From Bacteroidota bacterium (GTDB lineage Bacteria > Bacteroidota > Bacteroidia > M30B66): a stretch of DNA of 40,674 nt. The stretch covers positions 1 to 40,674 of the forward strand of contig CANHIS010000023.1 of NCBI GenBank assembly GCA_947460255.1, in the 5' to 3' direction. Positions 23,062-33,672 of this stretch are shown piece by piece (within the stretch, counting starts at the first letter, position 1; each line of letters begins with the position of its first letter). A program made the translations under genes and the position numbers. The notes beneath the pieces were generated by a model that saw only the letters and a list, made by a program, of their open reading frames with translations, did not search any database and was not told where the DNA came from.

Positions 23062-26000
23062 ATGAAAAAGATTTTACAACTGTTCACATTGACGCTGCTT
23101 GCCGTTTTTGCGTTTGGGAATCGAGCTCAGGCTCAATGCGCAAATAATAACGTGCTGTTTTTCGGCTATAGTGCTCCAACTACAATTGGTGCTTCTGTAG
23201 GTTCTGAAGTTTGTATCTATGCTGGTGAATATTACCTCATTAGTAACATGCAAGCAGGAAGTACTTACCGCATTTCCTCATGCGGAAGTGCCGATATTAC
23301 TGATACAAGACTAACTGTATTTTCAAATACAGGGGGATCTGCTTTGGCGTTTAACGATGATTTTTGCGGAACTAGAGCACAACTCGACTTTACTCCATCA
23401 GCAAACGGAAACTATCGAATTCTTTTAGATAAGACTGGTCCAGGTAATACCTGCGAATCTACAATCAGCACCAATGAGTGTGGTGAGATTGTTGTAACTC
23501 TTATATCTGCAGGATCTGGTAGCGAGTATTGTATCCCTAACTATACTGCTGGAACCGTAAACGGAGACTTTATTAACGGAGTTACTTTAGGTTCTATTTC
23601 AAATTTGAATTCTGGATTGTCTTCTGGGCCATCATACAATGACTTTACAGCTCAATCAACTCAACTTTCTCCTGGTACAGGTTACACTTTATCTATTCAG
23701 AATAACCCTGATTTTCTAGAGAACATTGCTGCTTGGATTGATTACAACCAAGATTTGGAGTTTTCACAAGACGAACTTCTGGGCCAAATCCAAGTTACTG
23801 CTGGTGCAACTGGAACTATCACATTCACGACTCCTTCATCTGTTGTTGCTGGTGAAACAAGACTCAGAATCAGATCTGCATTTACAATTCCCGTTTCTGG
23901 TGCTGATATGGACCCATGTGCAACATACCAATTTGGAGAAGCTGAGGATTATGCAGTAGTATTTCCTTCAGATCCTCCAGGGCCGACTTCAGATCTAAGC
24001 TTCTCAACTGCTTGCGGAATTTCAACCGCAATTCAAGACAACGCTTGTCCTAACAATACATTATCTACTGTTACGGTTGCTGGTTTGGGTCTTTTAGGGA
24101 CGAATCATTTGATTCAATCTGTAGATATCATTATTGAACATACGATGGCTGCTGATTTGGATTTATTCCTTCAGGGGCCAGATGGGCAAGTTGTAGAACT
24201 TTCTACTGATAACGGAGGTAGCGGTGCTAATTATGGATTTTATCAGACAGATAATTGTACTCAGTTTGCACGCTTTACTATGTCTGCTGCTTCACCAATC
24301 AATGGCGGAACAGCTCCTTTTATAGGATCATTCCTACCTGAAGGCGATTTATCGGATTTCAATGATGGTGGTTCCGCAAATGGTATTTGGAGACTGCGTG
24401 CGTGTGATGATTTTGCAGGAGATGTTGGAACCATTCGTTATTTCAGAATTAATTTTGAGAATGTTCAAACAGAAGTACCTGCTTGTGCTGAGTCTTACGG
24501 CCTTGCAGATGCTGCGCAGAATGTTTCACTCGATCAACAACTTACATGGGTTGCTGGTTTAGGTCAGCCTTCTTCCTATGATGTGTTTTTTGGAACAACT
24601 GCTACACCAGCATTGTCATCCGATAACCAACAAGCAACATCTTACGATCCAGGTGCACTTTTACCAAACACCCAATATTTTTACCAAGTGATTCCGGCAA
24701 ATTCAGCTGGAAGTGCAAGTGGATGTCCTGTTCGTTCATTTACAACCACTGATAACAGCGATGTTATCCTCATGTCGAATGGAGTAATCAATACTTGTTC
24801 AGGAACATTTACTGATGCAGGCGGTGTGAATGGAAATTACTTCAATAACGACACTTTGTTATTGACCATTTTCCCAGACCAGCCAAACTCATCAGTTCAA
24901 GTTGATTTCAATTCATTTGAAATTGAAACAGGATTTGATGCTCTCGTTATCCTTGATGGAATCGACGAGAACAGCACTCTCATAGGTGTATATTTGGGAA
25001 CTGATTCACCTGGAACTGTAACTGCAACAAATCCTCAAGGAGCGTTAACTTTCGCATTTCTTTCTGATGACATTCTTAACGCACCAGGTTGGACTGCCTC
25101 AATATCTTGCGTGCCTTCTGGTTCAACTCCAGGTTGTGCAACTGCATTGTCGCCTGCAAATGACGCAATCAATGTGTCTACACAAGCCAATTTATCTTGG
25201 TCAGCTGGAACAGGAACTGCAACAACTTATGATGTTTACTTTGGTACATCTGCCACTCCAGTTTTACTTCAAGCTGATGTAGTAGGAACTTCTTTTGATC
25301 TTCCAACTTTACTGAATGAAACTATTTACTATTATCAGGTTGTTCCTAAGAACTCTAATGGTTCAGCAACTGATTGTGCAGTTTTAAGTTTCACTACTGA
25401 AGCAGTTGCTGAGAATATTGTTCTTATGCAAAATGGAACTGTCACTACTTGTGATGCTTTGTTCTTTGATTCAGGAGCTGCAGGCAATGACTACAGCAAT
25501 GGAGAATCATTAACATTAACCATTCTACCTGAAACACCAGGAAGTTTAGTTAGTGTAACATTTAATCAATTCAATACAGAGTCAGGAGCAGATTTTTTAG
25601 CTGTTTATAACGGCTCTAGCAGTCAAGTGCCTTTTCCACCTCTTTCTTCTCTTAGCGGAAGTATTTCATTGCCTTTAACCATTACTTCTAGTTCTGTCGA
25701 TGGATCATTAACATTTGTTTTTTCTTCTGACTTTCAAGTTAGTAATTCAGGTTGGTCCGCTCAAATTACCTGCGTAGAAGATAATTTGGTGCCGGATTGT
25801 GCTCTTCAACTCATCCCTTCTAATAACGCGACAAATGTTTCATTAAGTCCAGTTTTAAGTTGGCAGAGTGCCGGTGGGTCCCCAACAGGTTTTGATGTTC
25901 TTTTGGGAACAAGTTCTACCGAATTATTGCTTGTAGGCGATAGCTTGTCAAATAACTCTTTACAACTTGAGTCTCTTGAAGTCAATACTAATTATTTTTG

Positions 26001-29000
26001 GTCTGTGGTACCTTTGAATTTAAATGGTTCTGCGGTAGGGTGTCCTGTTTTTCAGTTTACAACGACACCGAATCAAGAAGTACTAATGTCAAATGATACT
26101 CTGTCGGCTTGCGGTTTTTCCTTTTTTGATAATGGAGGACTTGATCAGAGTTATTCATCAAACGCTTTTGAATCATTAACTTTTATTCCTGAAAACGATG
26201 GAGATCTTGTAAAAGTTGAATTCGTTAGTTTTGATTTAGAAACAGATGTAGATCAGTTGTTGGTTTTCAATGGTTCTAGTTCTGAAAACCTAGATAATTT
26301 GTTAGGCGCTTTCACCGGGACTGATAACCCAGGAACATTTACATCATCAGCTTTGGATGGTTCTTTGACATTTGTGTTTGTTTCGGATGAAGTTAATAGC
26401 TTGAATTCAGGTTGGGAAGCCGATATAACATGCGTTGCAGCTCCATCTGTTCCTAATTGTGCTTTAAATCTTTCACCTGCTAATGGTTTTGTGTCATCCG
26501 AGCCAAATGTTTCCTTATCATGGTCCGCTCCATCAGTTGATATAACTGAATATCAGGTATTCATTTCGACAAGTCCTTTGAACTTGGAACTCATTTCAAC
26601 TCAAGATTCTACAAGTTATAATTTGAGTAACCTAATTGATGGATTTACCTACTACTGGCAAGTTGTTCCAGTTAATCTAGTTGGTCCATCAGTTGGATGT
26701 CCTGTGAATAGCTTTAGCTATACTTCTTCTGTTGTAAATGAAATACTCATGCAAAGCAGCAGTCTTTCTGTTTGCGAAGGCAATTTCTTCGACGCAGGTG
26801 GAGCTAATGCTGATTACAATTCTGACGAACTTTTCACACTTACATTAACACCTTCAACACCAAATTCTTTACTTCAAATAGATTTCTCAGTATTCGATAC
26901 CGAAGAAGAGTATGATTCTTTATTGATTTACAATGGTAATAGCGTCTCTGCGCCTTTACTTGGTAATTTCCAAGGAACATTAGCTCCATTTACAGTAGTT
27001 TCTTCTGCTATTGATGGTTCTTTAACGCTTGTTTTTGCATCTGATGTTTCATTTGAATTTGAAGGATGGGAAGCAGCAATTTCATGCGTTGATGCTGATG
27101 CTGCTCCTGAATGTGCTTCAAATCTTCTTCCTGCAAACAATGCTGTAGAGGTTTCACTTTCTACTAGTCTTACATGGACAACTGGTGGCGGAGCTTCAAC
27201 AGGTTATGATGTTTATTTTGGAACAGATCCTTTGGATTTGGTACTTGTTGCTTCTAATATTCAGACAACTTCATATGTTCCTGAATCGCTTGTTCTAAAT
27301 ACTGCTTACTTCTGGCAAGTGGTACCAAGAAATAATGATCAATTGGCAGAGAACTGTGCAGTGAATGCATTCACCACCGAAGCTTCTCAGAACATTTTGA
27401 TGCAAAACGGAACGTTTACTTTATGTTCTGCTGATTTCTTTGACTCAGGTGATGCTACAGCTAATTACGCAAACAACCAAGATTTAACATTGACTTTCAT
27501 TCCTGAAATTGCAGGTAATGTTATCCAAGTTTCTTTCACTGAGTTTGAAACTGAACTTGAATATGATACATTAAGAATTTTCAATGGTAACTCTACTGCA
27601 GCTCCATTATTGGCTGAGCTTGATGGCACTGCTGGCGCTGGTCAGTCTTATGTTTCAACTGCTCTTGATGGTTCATTGACATTCAGATTTACTTCAGATG
27701 TTTCGTTTACTGAATTGGGTTGGGTAGCTTCTATTGTTTGTGTTAATCCTAATGCAGCTCCTGAATGTGCTTCGAATCCAATTCCTGCTAATCTTTCAAC
27801 TGGAGTTGATAATTCTGGAACAACAATTTCTTGGACTGCTTCAGTTGGTGTAGTAACTGGATATGATGTGTTTTTCGGCACTGATCCTTTAGCCCTTACT
27901 CAAGTGGCTACCAATCAGGTTGGCACTTCATACAATGCTGGCGATCTTGCGCTTAATACAACCTATTTCTGGCAGGTTATTGCTCAAAGCGCAAATGGTC
28001 CGGCTGAAGATTGTGCGGTAAATTCATTTACAACAACTGCTGTTCAGAACATTGTAATGAGTAATGCAACTGTTACAACTTGTGGAGCGAACTTCTTTGA
28101 CTCTGAAGGTGCTGATGCAGATTACTTGAACAATGAGGATTACACACTCACATTCTTGCCTGCTACTTCTGGAAACGTAATCGAAGTAACTTTCAATGAA
28201 TTTGCTTTAGAGGTTAGTCCTTTTGATGGTACCATTTATGATACCTTGTTTGTTTATAATGGTTCTTCTGTAAATGCTCCACTTATTGGTTTCTATTCTG
28301 GAACTACTATTCCAGGACCATTCACATCTTCTGATGCTTCAGGTGGATTAACATTCCGTTTCTCTTCTGATTTTACCGTTGGCGAAGCGGGCTGGGCTGC
28401 TTCTTTAGCTTGTATTGAAACTTCAGGAGCCCCTGATTGCGCTGCTAACCTAACTCCAGCTAATGCTGCTACTGATGTAACTTTTGTTCCGGTTCTTAAC
28501 TGGCAATCTGGTGGAGGAATTGTTACAGGATACGATGTGTATTTTGGAACAGATCCTTTGGCACTAGAACTTGTATCTGACAATCAAATAGGTACAACAT
28601 ATGAGACTGGCGCATTGGAACTTAACACAACTTATTATTGGCAAGTTATTCCTTCGAATGATGAAGGTTCTGCTACTGACTGTCCTGTAAATAGCTTCAC
28701 AACTGCTCCTACGAATGATTTAGTTATTTTCAATGGAGAATTGACTTTGTGCGATGCAACCTTGTTTGATAGTGGTGGATCTGATGGTGATTATGATAAC
28801 GATGAAGATTTCGTTTTAACAATTTTCCCATCAACTCCAGGATCATTTGTTCAACTAGATTTTACTTCGTTTATCACTGAAGAAGGTTTTGACTTCCTTA
28901 ACGTGTACGATGGAAATTCGATTAACGGTGCTGAACTTCTTGATGCTAGTGGAGCTACCCTTCCAGCATCTTTGGTTTCAAGTGCTGCTGATGGAAGTTT

Positions 29001-32000
29001 AACTATTGTATTTAGTTCTGATGGATCAGCGGTTGAACCAGGATTTGAAATTGCTATTAGCTGCTTTACTCCAGCTGAAGCTCCAGGTTGCGCTACAAAT
29101 TATCTTCCAGCTGACCTAACAGTTGACGCATCCCTTAATGCTGTTCTTTCTTGGTCTAATGGTACTGGATCTGCAACTGGTTATGATGTGTATTTCGGTA
29201 CCGATCCTGATGCCCTAGTTTTAGCATCTAACGATCAATCAGAGGCAGTTTATACGCCTGATGGATTATTGCCGAATACTACATATTATTGGCAGGTTGT
29301 TCCTTTCAATTTAGTTGGTGAAGCTACTGGTTGTCCTGTGCAATCATTCACAACAGGCGGAGCTGTTGATATCATTATGACAAATGGTTCAATAACTACT
29401 TGTAATGCGAACTTCTACGATTCGGGCGGACTTGATGGGCAATACCAAAACAATGAGAACTTCACTTACACAATTTTCCCAGGTGCTCCAAATAGTGTTG
29501 TTCAAGTAACCTTCACTGCTTTTGGAGGTGAGGCTTGTTGTGATGATATGTTCATCTTTAACGGTAACTCAATAACAGCTCCTCAAATTGGTAATCTTTT
29601 TGGAGCTCCAACATTGCCTCAAACATTTATTTCAACAGCTGCTGATGGGTCTTTAACTTTCAGATTCGCTTCAGATATTTCAATTGTAGGTTTAGGGTTT
29701 GTTGCATCAGTAACTTGTCTTGACACTACGGTTGTACCAGGATGTGCTACTATCACTAGTCCTGCAAATGGAGCCACTGAAGTAAGCTCTACAACAACTG
29801 TTTTATCTTGGACTGCAGGTTCTGGTTACATTACTGGGTATGATGTTTACTTTGGTGATGATTGTGATAACATGGTTTTGATTTCTGATAACCAAACAGG
29901 TACTACCTTCAATCCAGGACAATTAGCTACAAATGCTTCTTATGCTTGGATGGTAGTTCCGGTGAATGGAGTTGGTGAAGCAACTGGCTGTGCTTGTAAT
30001 ACATTCACAACTAGTGGAAACATCGACATCTTAATGCAGAATGGTTCATTTACTACTTGTGCTGCTAACTTCTATGATTCGGGTGGGTTAACTGGAAACT
30101 ATCAAAACAACGAAAGTTCTGAATTGACTATCTGCCCTGATCAACCAAACAGCGCGATTCAAGTGATCTTTACAGCATTTGATGTTGAAGAACGTTTCAA
30201 TACTCCAAACAATCCTTGGGATTGGATGAGTGTTTACAATGGTACTGGAACTGTTGGAACAGCTTACGTTAGTCCTACATCGGGGAATGAAAAATTTTCT
30301 AATAACGTTATCCCTGGACCATTCACTTCCTCTGCTACTGATGGTTGCTTAACATTTACTTTCTCCTCTGATACTTCAGTACCGCTTCCAGGTTGGGCTG
30401 CAACCGTATCTTGTGTAACAACATCAGATGCTCCTTCTTGTGTAAATATTACTAGTGGACCAGCTGATGGAGCTACTGATGTTTGTTTGAACGATGCTGT
30501 TTTCTCCTGGACTCCAGGAGCTGGATCTCCTGCAACAGGTTATGATGTATATTTTGATTTTGATGGTAGCGGATTTATTCTGCTTGCTGATGATCAAACA
30601 ACCACAACATTCGATCCTGGCACTTTGGCGCCAAACACATCTTATGGTGTTATTATTGTTCCAAGCAATGCAAATGGAGAAGCTGTAGGCTGCGATACAA
30701 TTAACTTTACGACTGGTACTTGTTTGATTTATTGCGATGCAGGTTCAAATATTTGTGATGAGTTTATTGCTAATGTTGAAATGGGAGGTATTAATAATGC
30801 TTCTGATTGCACAGATGGCGGATACGCTGATTTTACAAATCTTTCAACTGATGTTTACATTGGAACTGCTACTAACTTGACTGTAACAAATGGTATCTTA
30901 GATTATCCTCAGGATCAAGCTGGTGTTTGGATTGACTGGAATCAAGATGGTGATTTTGATGATGCTGATGAGACAATAACTGTAAACGGAACTCCTGGAG
31001 TTGGACCTTATACTGCTGCAATCACACCTCCTGTTGGTGCTGTTGAAGGACCAACAACTATGCGTATTCGTATTACCTTCACTGGTATTGTTGATCCTTG
31101 TGGTTCAACAACATTTGGTGAGGTTGAAGATTATACAATTATTGTTAATGCGCCACTCGCTTGTCCTTTCCCTAACAACATTACTACAAGCGAAACAACA
31201 ACAACTGCAACAATCGTTACTTGGGACACTGCGCTTGATGCTGGTGAGTACTTGATTCGTTACCGTGCAGCTGATGCTCCTTTAACTGAGTCTACTTGGA
31301 CAAATCCTCAGGTTGTATTAGCTCCAGACAATTTTACATTCTTTACAGATTTGTTGCCTTGTACTGATTATGTATTACAAATTGCTTCTATCTGTCCTGA
31401 TGAAGCTGATACTACATTCTCTCCAAACGTTTCTTTCTTGACTCGTTGTATAGAGTGTACAGTGGATATGACAATTGAATCTGAAATTTGTGGTGATGAT
31501 TCTAATGGTGGTTGTAATTCTACTCCAGCAGCTTATCAACCAATTGCTTGTGGTGAAACTATTTGTGCAACAAGCTTCATGAGCACAACGACTCGTGATA
31601 CAGATTGGTATTCACTTACTGTGGATAACGAAGGAGTTTATACTGTTAACATCCTTGCTGAATTCGAAGGAACAGTGTTGTTTGTTGATGTGGCTGATTG
31701 TGATAACCTAGTTATTCCTTCTCAAGGTAACTTCACAGCCAATACACCTTATACAATTGCAACATCTCTCACGCCAGGTTCTTATGCTATAGTTTTGGTT
31801 CCAGTATTTGAGCAATCACCTTTTGATTGTTCTGGATATAATGCCTATACTATTGAATTGTCGGGTGGTGTAACTCAAATTGCTCCAATAGCTGATGTTT
31901 GTGAGACAACTGCACCGTTTACTTTGTTCGCAATTCCTTCAGGTGGAACATGGTCAGGTACAGGTGTTTCAGATGCAAATGCTGGTACGTTTGATCCTTC

Positions 32001-33498
32001 AACTGCAGGTATTGGAAGTTTTGTAATCACTTACAATGCAACATCTAATGGTTGTGCTTCTCAAGACACAGTTACAATCAATGTAGTAGCTGCTCCACTT
32101 GCTGATTTTGTTGGCTTGGCTGCTTCTTACTGTCCTTCTGATGCAAGTGCAGAGTTAACAGGGATTCCTGCTGGCGGTTTATTCAGTATCAACAACACTG
32201 ACAATGTTGGAATTGATGGTAATACATTTAGTCCAAGTCTCGTAGCACCAGGTTTATACGCAATTACCTACACTGTAAATACTGACGGTTCATGTGCAGC
32301 ATCTATTACTCAGGATGTATTAGTTAATGGTGCTCCAGCAGCTAGTTTCGTACTTGCTGATTCAACATGTAGCCAAGATTCACCAATCGTGCTTTCTGGA
32401 ACACCTTCTGGTGGTATTTTTAGCGGAGCTGGTGTATTTGCAGGAAGTTTTGATCCATCATTGGCTGGAACTGGTTTGATTTCGATTACCTACTCTGTTT
32501 CAGTTCCTGATTCAGTTTGCCCAGGTGTTGCAATAGAAACTATTCAAGTTAATCCTGCTCCTGTAGTTGTTCTGAATGGTCTGTCTTCTACTTACTGCTT
32601 GAATTCTGAAGTTGTTTCATTGGCTGGTACTCCTGCACTTGGAACATATTCTGGTCCAGGTGTTACTGGTGGAACATTCGATCCTGCTGCGGCTGGAGTT
32701 GGTACTCACACTATTCGTTATGAATTTGACAACGGTACTTGTTTAGGATTTGACGAAGTTGTGGTTACTGTTACTGATAACCTAACACTTACGTTCTCTA
32801 TTCCAACTTCAGTTTGTACTGATGCCGATCCATTCTTGTTGACTTCATCACCTTCTGGTGCAGTGTTTAGCGGAGCAGGTGTAAATGGTCAAACATTTAG
32901 TCCTCAAGTTGCTGGTGTTGGAACACATGTTTTAACAGCTACCTACTCAAATGGTACTTGTTCTGCAACTACAACTCAAACTATCACTGTGAATCCTGCT
33001 CCTGTAGCATCATTTAATTACAGTGCAAATGGTTCGACTGTTGTGTTTAGCAATGCTTCTGTGAACGCTTCTTCATACAGTTGGGATTTCGGTGATGGTC
33101 AAACATCAACAGCGGTTAATCCAAGTCATACTTATGGGGCTAACGGTTCTTACGACATCACTTTGATTGCTTCAAGCGCTGGTTGTGGTTCTGATACTTT
33201 CACCGTAGAACTTGAACTTTCAGTTGGAATTGGAAGTATCGATGGTGTTGACATGATTCAGCTTTACCCTAATCCAACTCAGGGTGATGTGATGTTGACT
33301 TTCAACTCTCTTGCTTCACAGTCATTTGAAGTACGTATTACTGACGCAATTGGTCGTTTGATTCAAGTTGAAAACGTGAACAATTACATGGGCAAATTCA
33401 GCAAGGTTTATGACCTTAGCGATCTAGCTCGTGGAGTTTACACTTTCAGCGTATCTTCTGAGAAAGGTGCAATCAACTTCAGAGTTGTAAAGCACTAA
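23062..33498 (+). CDS. Giant T9SS-secreted multidomain surface protein
   Basis: A 3478-residue predicted cell-surface or secreted protein. ATG 23062 gives a clean signal peptide (M-K-K-I-L-Q-L-F start, R-A-Q-A-Q end near residue 24). Domains in order: a beta-sandwich (25-155); GEVED domain (156-302); P-domain like that of proprotein convertases (311-471); ten FnIII-like units alternating with nine CUB-like units (473-2553); a second GEVED domain (2557-2696); an FnIII domain (about 2700-2795); a PPC-like domain (about 2797-2935); five GG-SG-G units (2936-3310); PKD with W-D-F-G-D-G-Q (from 3311); and a type A sorting domain (from 3399) with Y-P-N-P and D-L-S-D-L-A-R-G-V-Y. The last would be cleaved on export through the T9SS. 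No catalytic domain is recognised; adhesion is an inference. Confidence 0.92.
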   Translation: MKKILQLFTLTLLAVFAFGNRAQAQCANNNVLFFGYSAPTTIGASVGSEVCIYAGEYYLISNMQAGSTYRISSCGSADITDTRLTVFSNTGGSALAFNDDFCGTRAQLDFTPSANGNYRILLDKTGPGNTCESTISTNECGEIVVTLISAGSGSEYCIPNYTAGTVNGDFINGVTLGSISNLNSGLSSGPSYNDFTAQSTQLSPGTGYTLSIQNNPDFLENIAAWIDYNQDLEFSQDELLGQIQVTAGATGTITFTTPSSVVAGETRLRIRSAFTIPVSGADMDPCATYQFGEAEDYAVVFPSDPPGPTSDLSFSTACGISTAIQDNACPNNTLSTVTVAGLGLLGTNHLIQSVDIIIEHTMAADLDLFLQGPDGQVVELSTDNGGSGANYGFYQTDNCTQFARFTMSAASPINGGTAPFIGSFLPEGDLSDFNDGGSANGIWRLRACDDFAGDVGTIRYFRINFENVQTEVPACAESYGLADAAQNVSLDQQLTWVAGLGQPSSYDVFFGTTATPALSSDNQQATSYDPGALLPNTQYFYQVIPANSAGSASGCPVRSFTTTDNSDVILMSNGVINTCSGTFTDAGGVNGNYFNNDTLLLTIFPDQPNSSVQVDFNSFEIETGFDALVILDGIDENSTLIGVYLGTDSPGTVTATNPQGALTFAFLSDDILNAPGWTASISCVPSGSTPGCATALSPANDAINVSTQANLSWSAGTGTATTYDVYFGTSATPVLLQADVVGTSFDLPTLLNETIYYYQVVPKNSNGSATDCAVLSFTTEAVAENIVLMQNGTVTTCDALFFDSGAAGNDYSNGESLTLTILPETPGSLVSVTFNQFNTESGADFLAVYNGSSSQVPFPPLSSLSGSISLPLTITSSSVDGSLTFVFSSDFQVSNSGWSAQITCVEDNLVPDCALQLIPSNNATNVSLSPVLSWQSAGGSPTGFDVLLGTSSTELLLVGDSLSNNSLQLESLEVNTNYFWSVVPLNLNGSAVGCPVFQFTTTPNQEVLMSNDTLSACGFSFFDNGGLDQSYSSNAFESLTFIPENDGDLVKVEFVSFDLETDVDQLLVFNGSSSENLDNLLGAFTGTDNPGTFTSSALDGSLTFVFVSDEVNSLNSGWEADITCVAAPSVPNCALNLSPANGFVSSEPNVSLSWSAPSVDITEYQVFISTSPLNLELISTQDSTSYNLSNLIDGFTYYWQVVPVNLVGPSVGCPVNSFSYTSSVVNEILMQSSSLSVCEGNFFDAGGANADYNSDELFTLTLTPSTPNSLLQIDFSVFDTEEEYDSLLIYNGNSVSAPLLGNFQGTLAPFTVVSSAIDGSLTLVFASDVSFEFEGWEAAISCVDADAAPECASNLLPANNAVEVSLSTSLTWTTGGGASTGYDVYFGTDPLDLVLVASNIQTTSYVPESLVLNTAYFWQVVPRNNDQLAENCAVNAFTTEASQNILMQNGTFTLCSADFFDSGDATANYANNQDLTLTFIPEIAGNVIQVSFTEFETELEYDTLRIFNGNSTAAPLLAELDGTAGAGQSYVSTALDGSLTFRFTSDVSFTELGWVASIVCVNPNAAPECASNPIPANLSTGVDNSGTTISWTASVGVVTGYDVFFGTDPLALTQVATNQVGTSYNAGDLALNTTYFWQVIAQSANGPAEDCAVNSFTTTAVQNIVMSNATVTTCGANFFDSEGADADYLNNEDYTLTFLPATSGNVIEVTFNEFALEVSPFDGTIYDTLFVYNGSSVNAPLIGFYSGTTIPGPFTSSDASGGLTFRFSSDFTVGEAGWAASLACIETSGAPDCAANLTPANAATDVTFVPVLNWQSGGGIVTGYDVYFGTDPLALELVSDNQIGTTYETGALELNTTYYWQVIPSNDEGSATDCPVNSFTTAPTNDLVIFNGELTLCDATLFDSGGSDGDYDNDEDFVLTIFPSTPGSFVQLDFTSFITEEGFDFLNVYDGNSINGAELLDASGATLPASLVSSAADGSLTIVFSSDGSAVEPGFEIAISCFTPAEAPGCATNYLPADLTVDASLNAVLSWSNGTGSATGYDVYFGTDPDALVLASNDQSEAVYTPDGLLPNTTYYWQVVPFNLVGEATGCPVQSFTTGGAVDIIMTNGSITTCNANFYDSGGLDGQYQNNENFTYTIFPGAPNSVVQVTFTAFGGEACCDDMFIFNGNSITAPQIGNLFGAPTLPQTFISTAADGSLTFRFASDISIVGLGFVASVTCLDTTVVPGCATITSPANGATEVSSTTTVLSWTAGSGYITGYDVYFGDDCDNMVLISDNQTGTTFNPGQLATNASYAWMVVPVNGVGEATGCACNTFTTSGNIDILMQNGSFTTCAANFYDSGGLTGNYQNNESSELTICPDQPNSAIQVIFTAFDVEERFNTPNNPWDWMSVYNGTGTVGTAYVSPTSGNEKFSNNVIPGPFTSSATDGCLTFTFSSDTSVPLPGWAATVSCVTTSDAPSCVNITSGPADGATDVCLNDAVFSWTPGAGSPATGYDVYFDFDGSGFILLADDQTTTTFDPGTLAPNTSYGVIIVPSNANGEAVGCDTINFTTGTCLIYCDAGSNICDEFIANVEMGGINNASDCTDGGYADFTNLSTDVYIGTATNLTVTNGILDYPQDQAGVWIDWNQDGDFDDADETITVNGTPGVGPYTAAITPPVGAVEGPTTMRIRITFTGIVDPCGSTTFGEVEDYTIIVNAPLACPFPNNITTSETTTTATIVTWDTALDAGEYLIRYRAADAPLTESTWTNPQVVLAPDNFTFFTDLLPCTDYVLQIASICPDEADTTFSPNVSFLTRCIECTVDMTIESEICGDDSNGGCNSTPAAYQPIACGETICATSFMSTTTRDTDWYSLTVDNEGVYTVNILAEFEGTVLFVDVADCDNLVIPSQGNFTANTPYTIATSLTPGSYAIVLVPVFEQSPFDCSGYNAYTIELSGGVTQIAPIADVCETTAPFTLFAIPSGGTWSGTGVSDANAGTFDPSTAGIGSFVITYNATSNGCASQDTVTINVVAAPLADFVGLAASYCPSDASAELTGIPAGGLFSINNTDNVGIDGNTFSPSLVAPGLYAITYTVNTDGSCAASITQDVLVNGAPAASFVLADSTCSQDSPIVLSGTPSGGIFSGAGVFAGSFDPSLAGTGLISITYSVSVPDSVCPGVAIETIQVNPAPVVVLNGLSSTYCLNSEVVSLAGTPALGTYSGPGVTGGTFDPAAAGVGTHTIRYEFDNGTCLGFDEVVVTVTDNLTLTFSIPTSVCTDADPFLLTSSPSGAVFSGAGVNGQTFSPQVAGVGTHVLTATYSNGTCSATTTQTITVNPAPVASFNYSANGSTVVFSNASVNASSYSWDFGDGQTSTAVNPSHTYGANGSYDITLIASSAGCGSDTFTVELELSVGIGSIDGVDMIQLYPNPTQGDVMLTFNSLASQSFEVRITDAIGRLIQVENVNNYMGKFSKVYDLSDLARGVYTFSVSSEKGAINFRVVKH
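24478..30720 (+). repeat. Tandem FnIII-like/CUB-like array, ten and nine units
   Basis: FnIII-like units begin at 24478, 25129, 25792, 26452, 27106, 27760, 28432, 29083, 29737 and 30433, so the period is 651-696 bp (217-232 residues). Each opens with P-x-C-A and contains G-Y-D-V-Y-F-G-T. CUB-like units follow, the first at 24760, opening with M-x-N-G-x-x-x-T-C and ending in a cysteine after G-W-x-A. Protein similarity is strong while DNA has diverged, which points to old duplications under selection. Units 5 to 8 look most alike. Confidence 0.9.
31867..32991 (+). repeat. Five tandem 74-79-residue GG-SG-G units
   Basis: Units begin at 31867, 32089, 32326, 32551 and 32773, spaced 222-237 bp. 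Each has an early cysteine, then P-S-G-G or similar, S-G-x-G-V, F-x-P-x-x-A-G-x-G and I-x-Y, and a later cysteine. They resemble the short Ig-like surface repeats common in T9SS adhesins and precede the PKD domain. Confidence 0.8.
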
Positions 33499-33515
33499 TC
33501 CTATAATCTGAATTC

Positions 33516-33546
33516 AAAAGCCCGGTAGAACTTCTACCGGGCTTTT
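33516..33546 (+). terminator. Terminator of the giant gene
   Basis: AAAAGCCCGGTAGAA (33516-33530) pairs with TTCTACCGGGCTTTT (33532-33546), followed by further T residues, 17 bp after the stop codon. A strong GC stem with flanking A and T runs. Confidence 0.9.
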
Positions 33547-33617
33547 TGTTTTTGTGCTCAATTTGATTAATCAGCTTATTTTCTTTCTTGATATCTGATG
33601 CTAGAAATATTTCAAAT

Positions 33618-33651
33618 AAAAAAGGCTATCCACCTTGATGTGAATAGCCTT
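33618..33651 (-). terminator. Terminator of the hpt-adk operon
   Basis: AAGGCTAT (33622-33629) pairs with ATAGCCTT (33644-33651), extended by CAC/GTG after a mismatch, with loop CTTGAT. The A-run at 33618-33623 becomes the T-run on the minus strand, so it terminates adk transcripts. Confidence 0.8.
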
Positions 33652-33672
33652 GACTATATTGTTTTCTATTAT

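Noticed and set aside
24478-30720. Regularly spaced repeats considered as a CRISPR array or satellite
   Set aside because: The period is about 650 bp, the repeats are conserved at protein level in one open frame, and the DNA is diverged, so they are protein domains.
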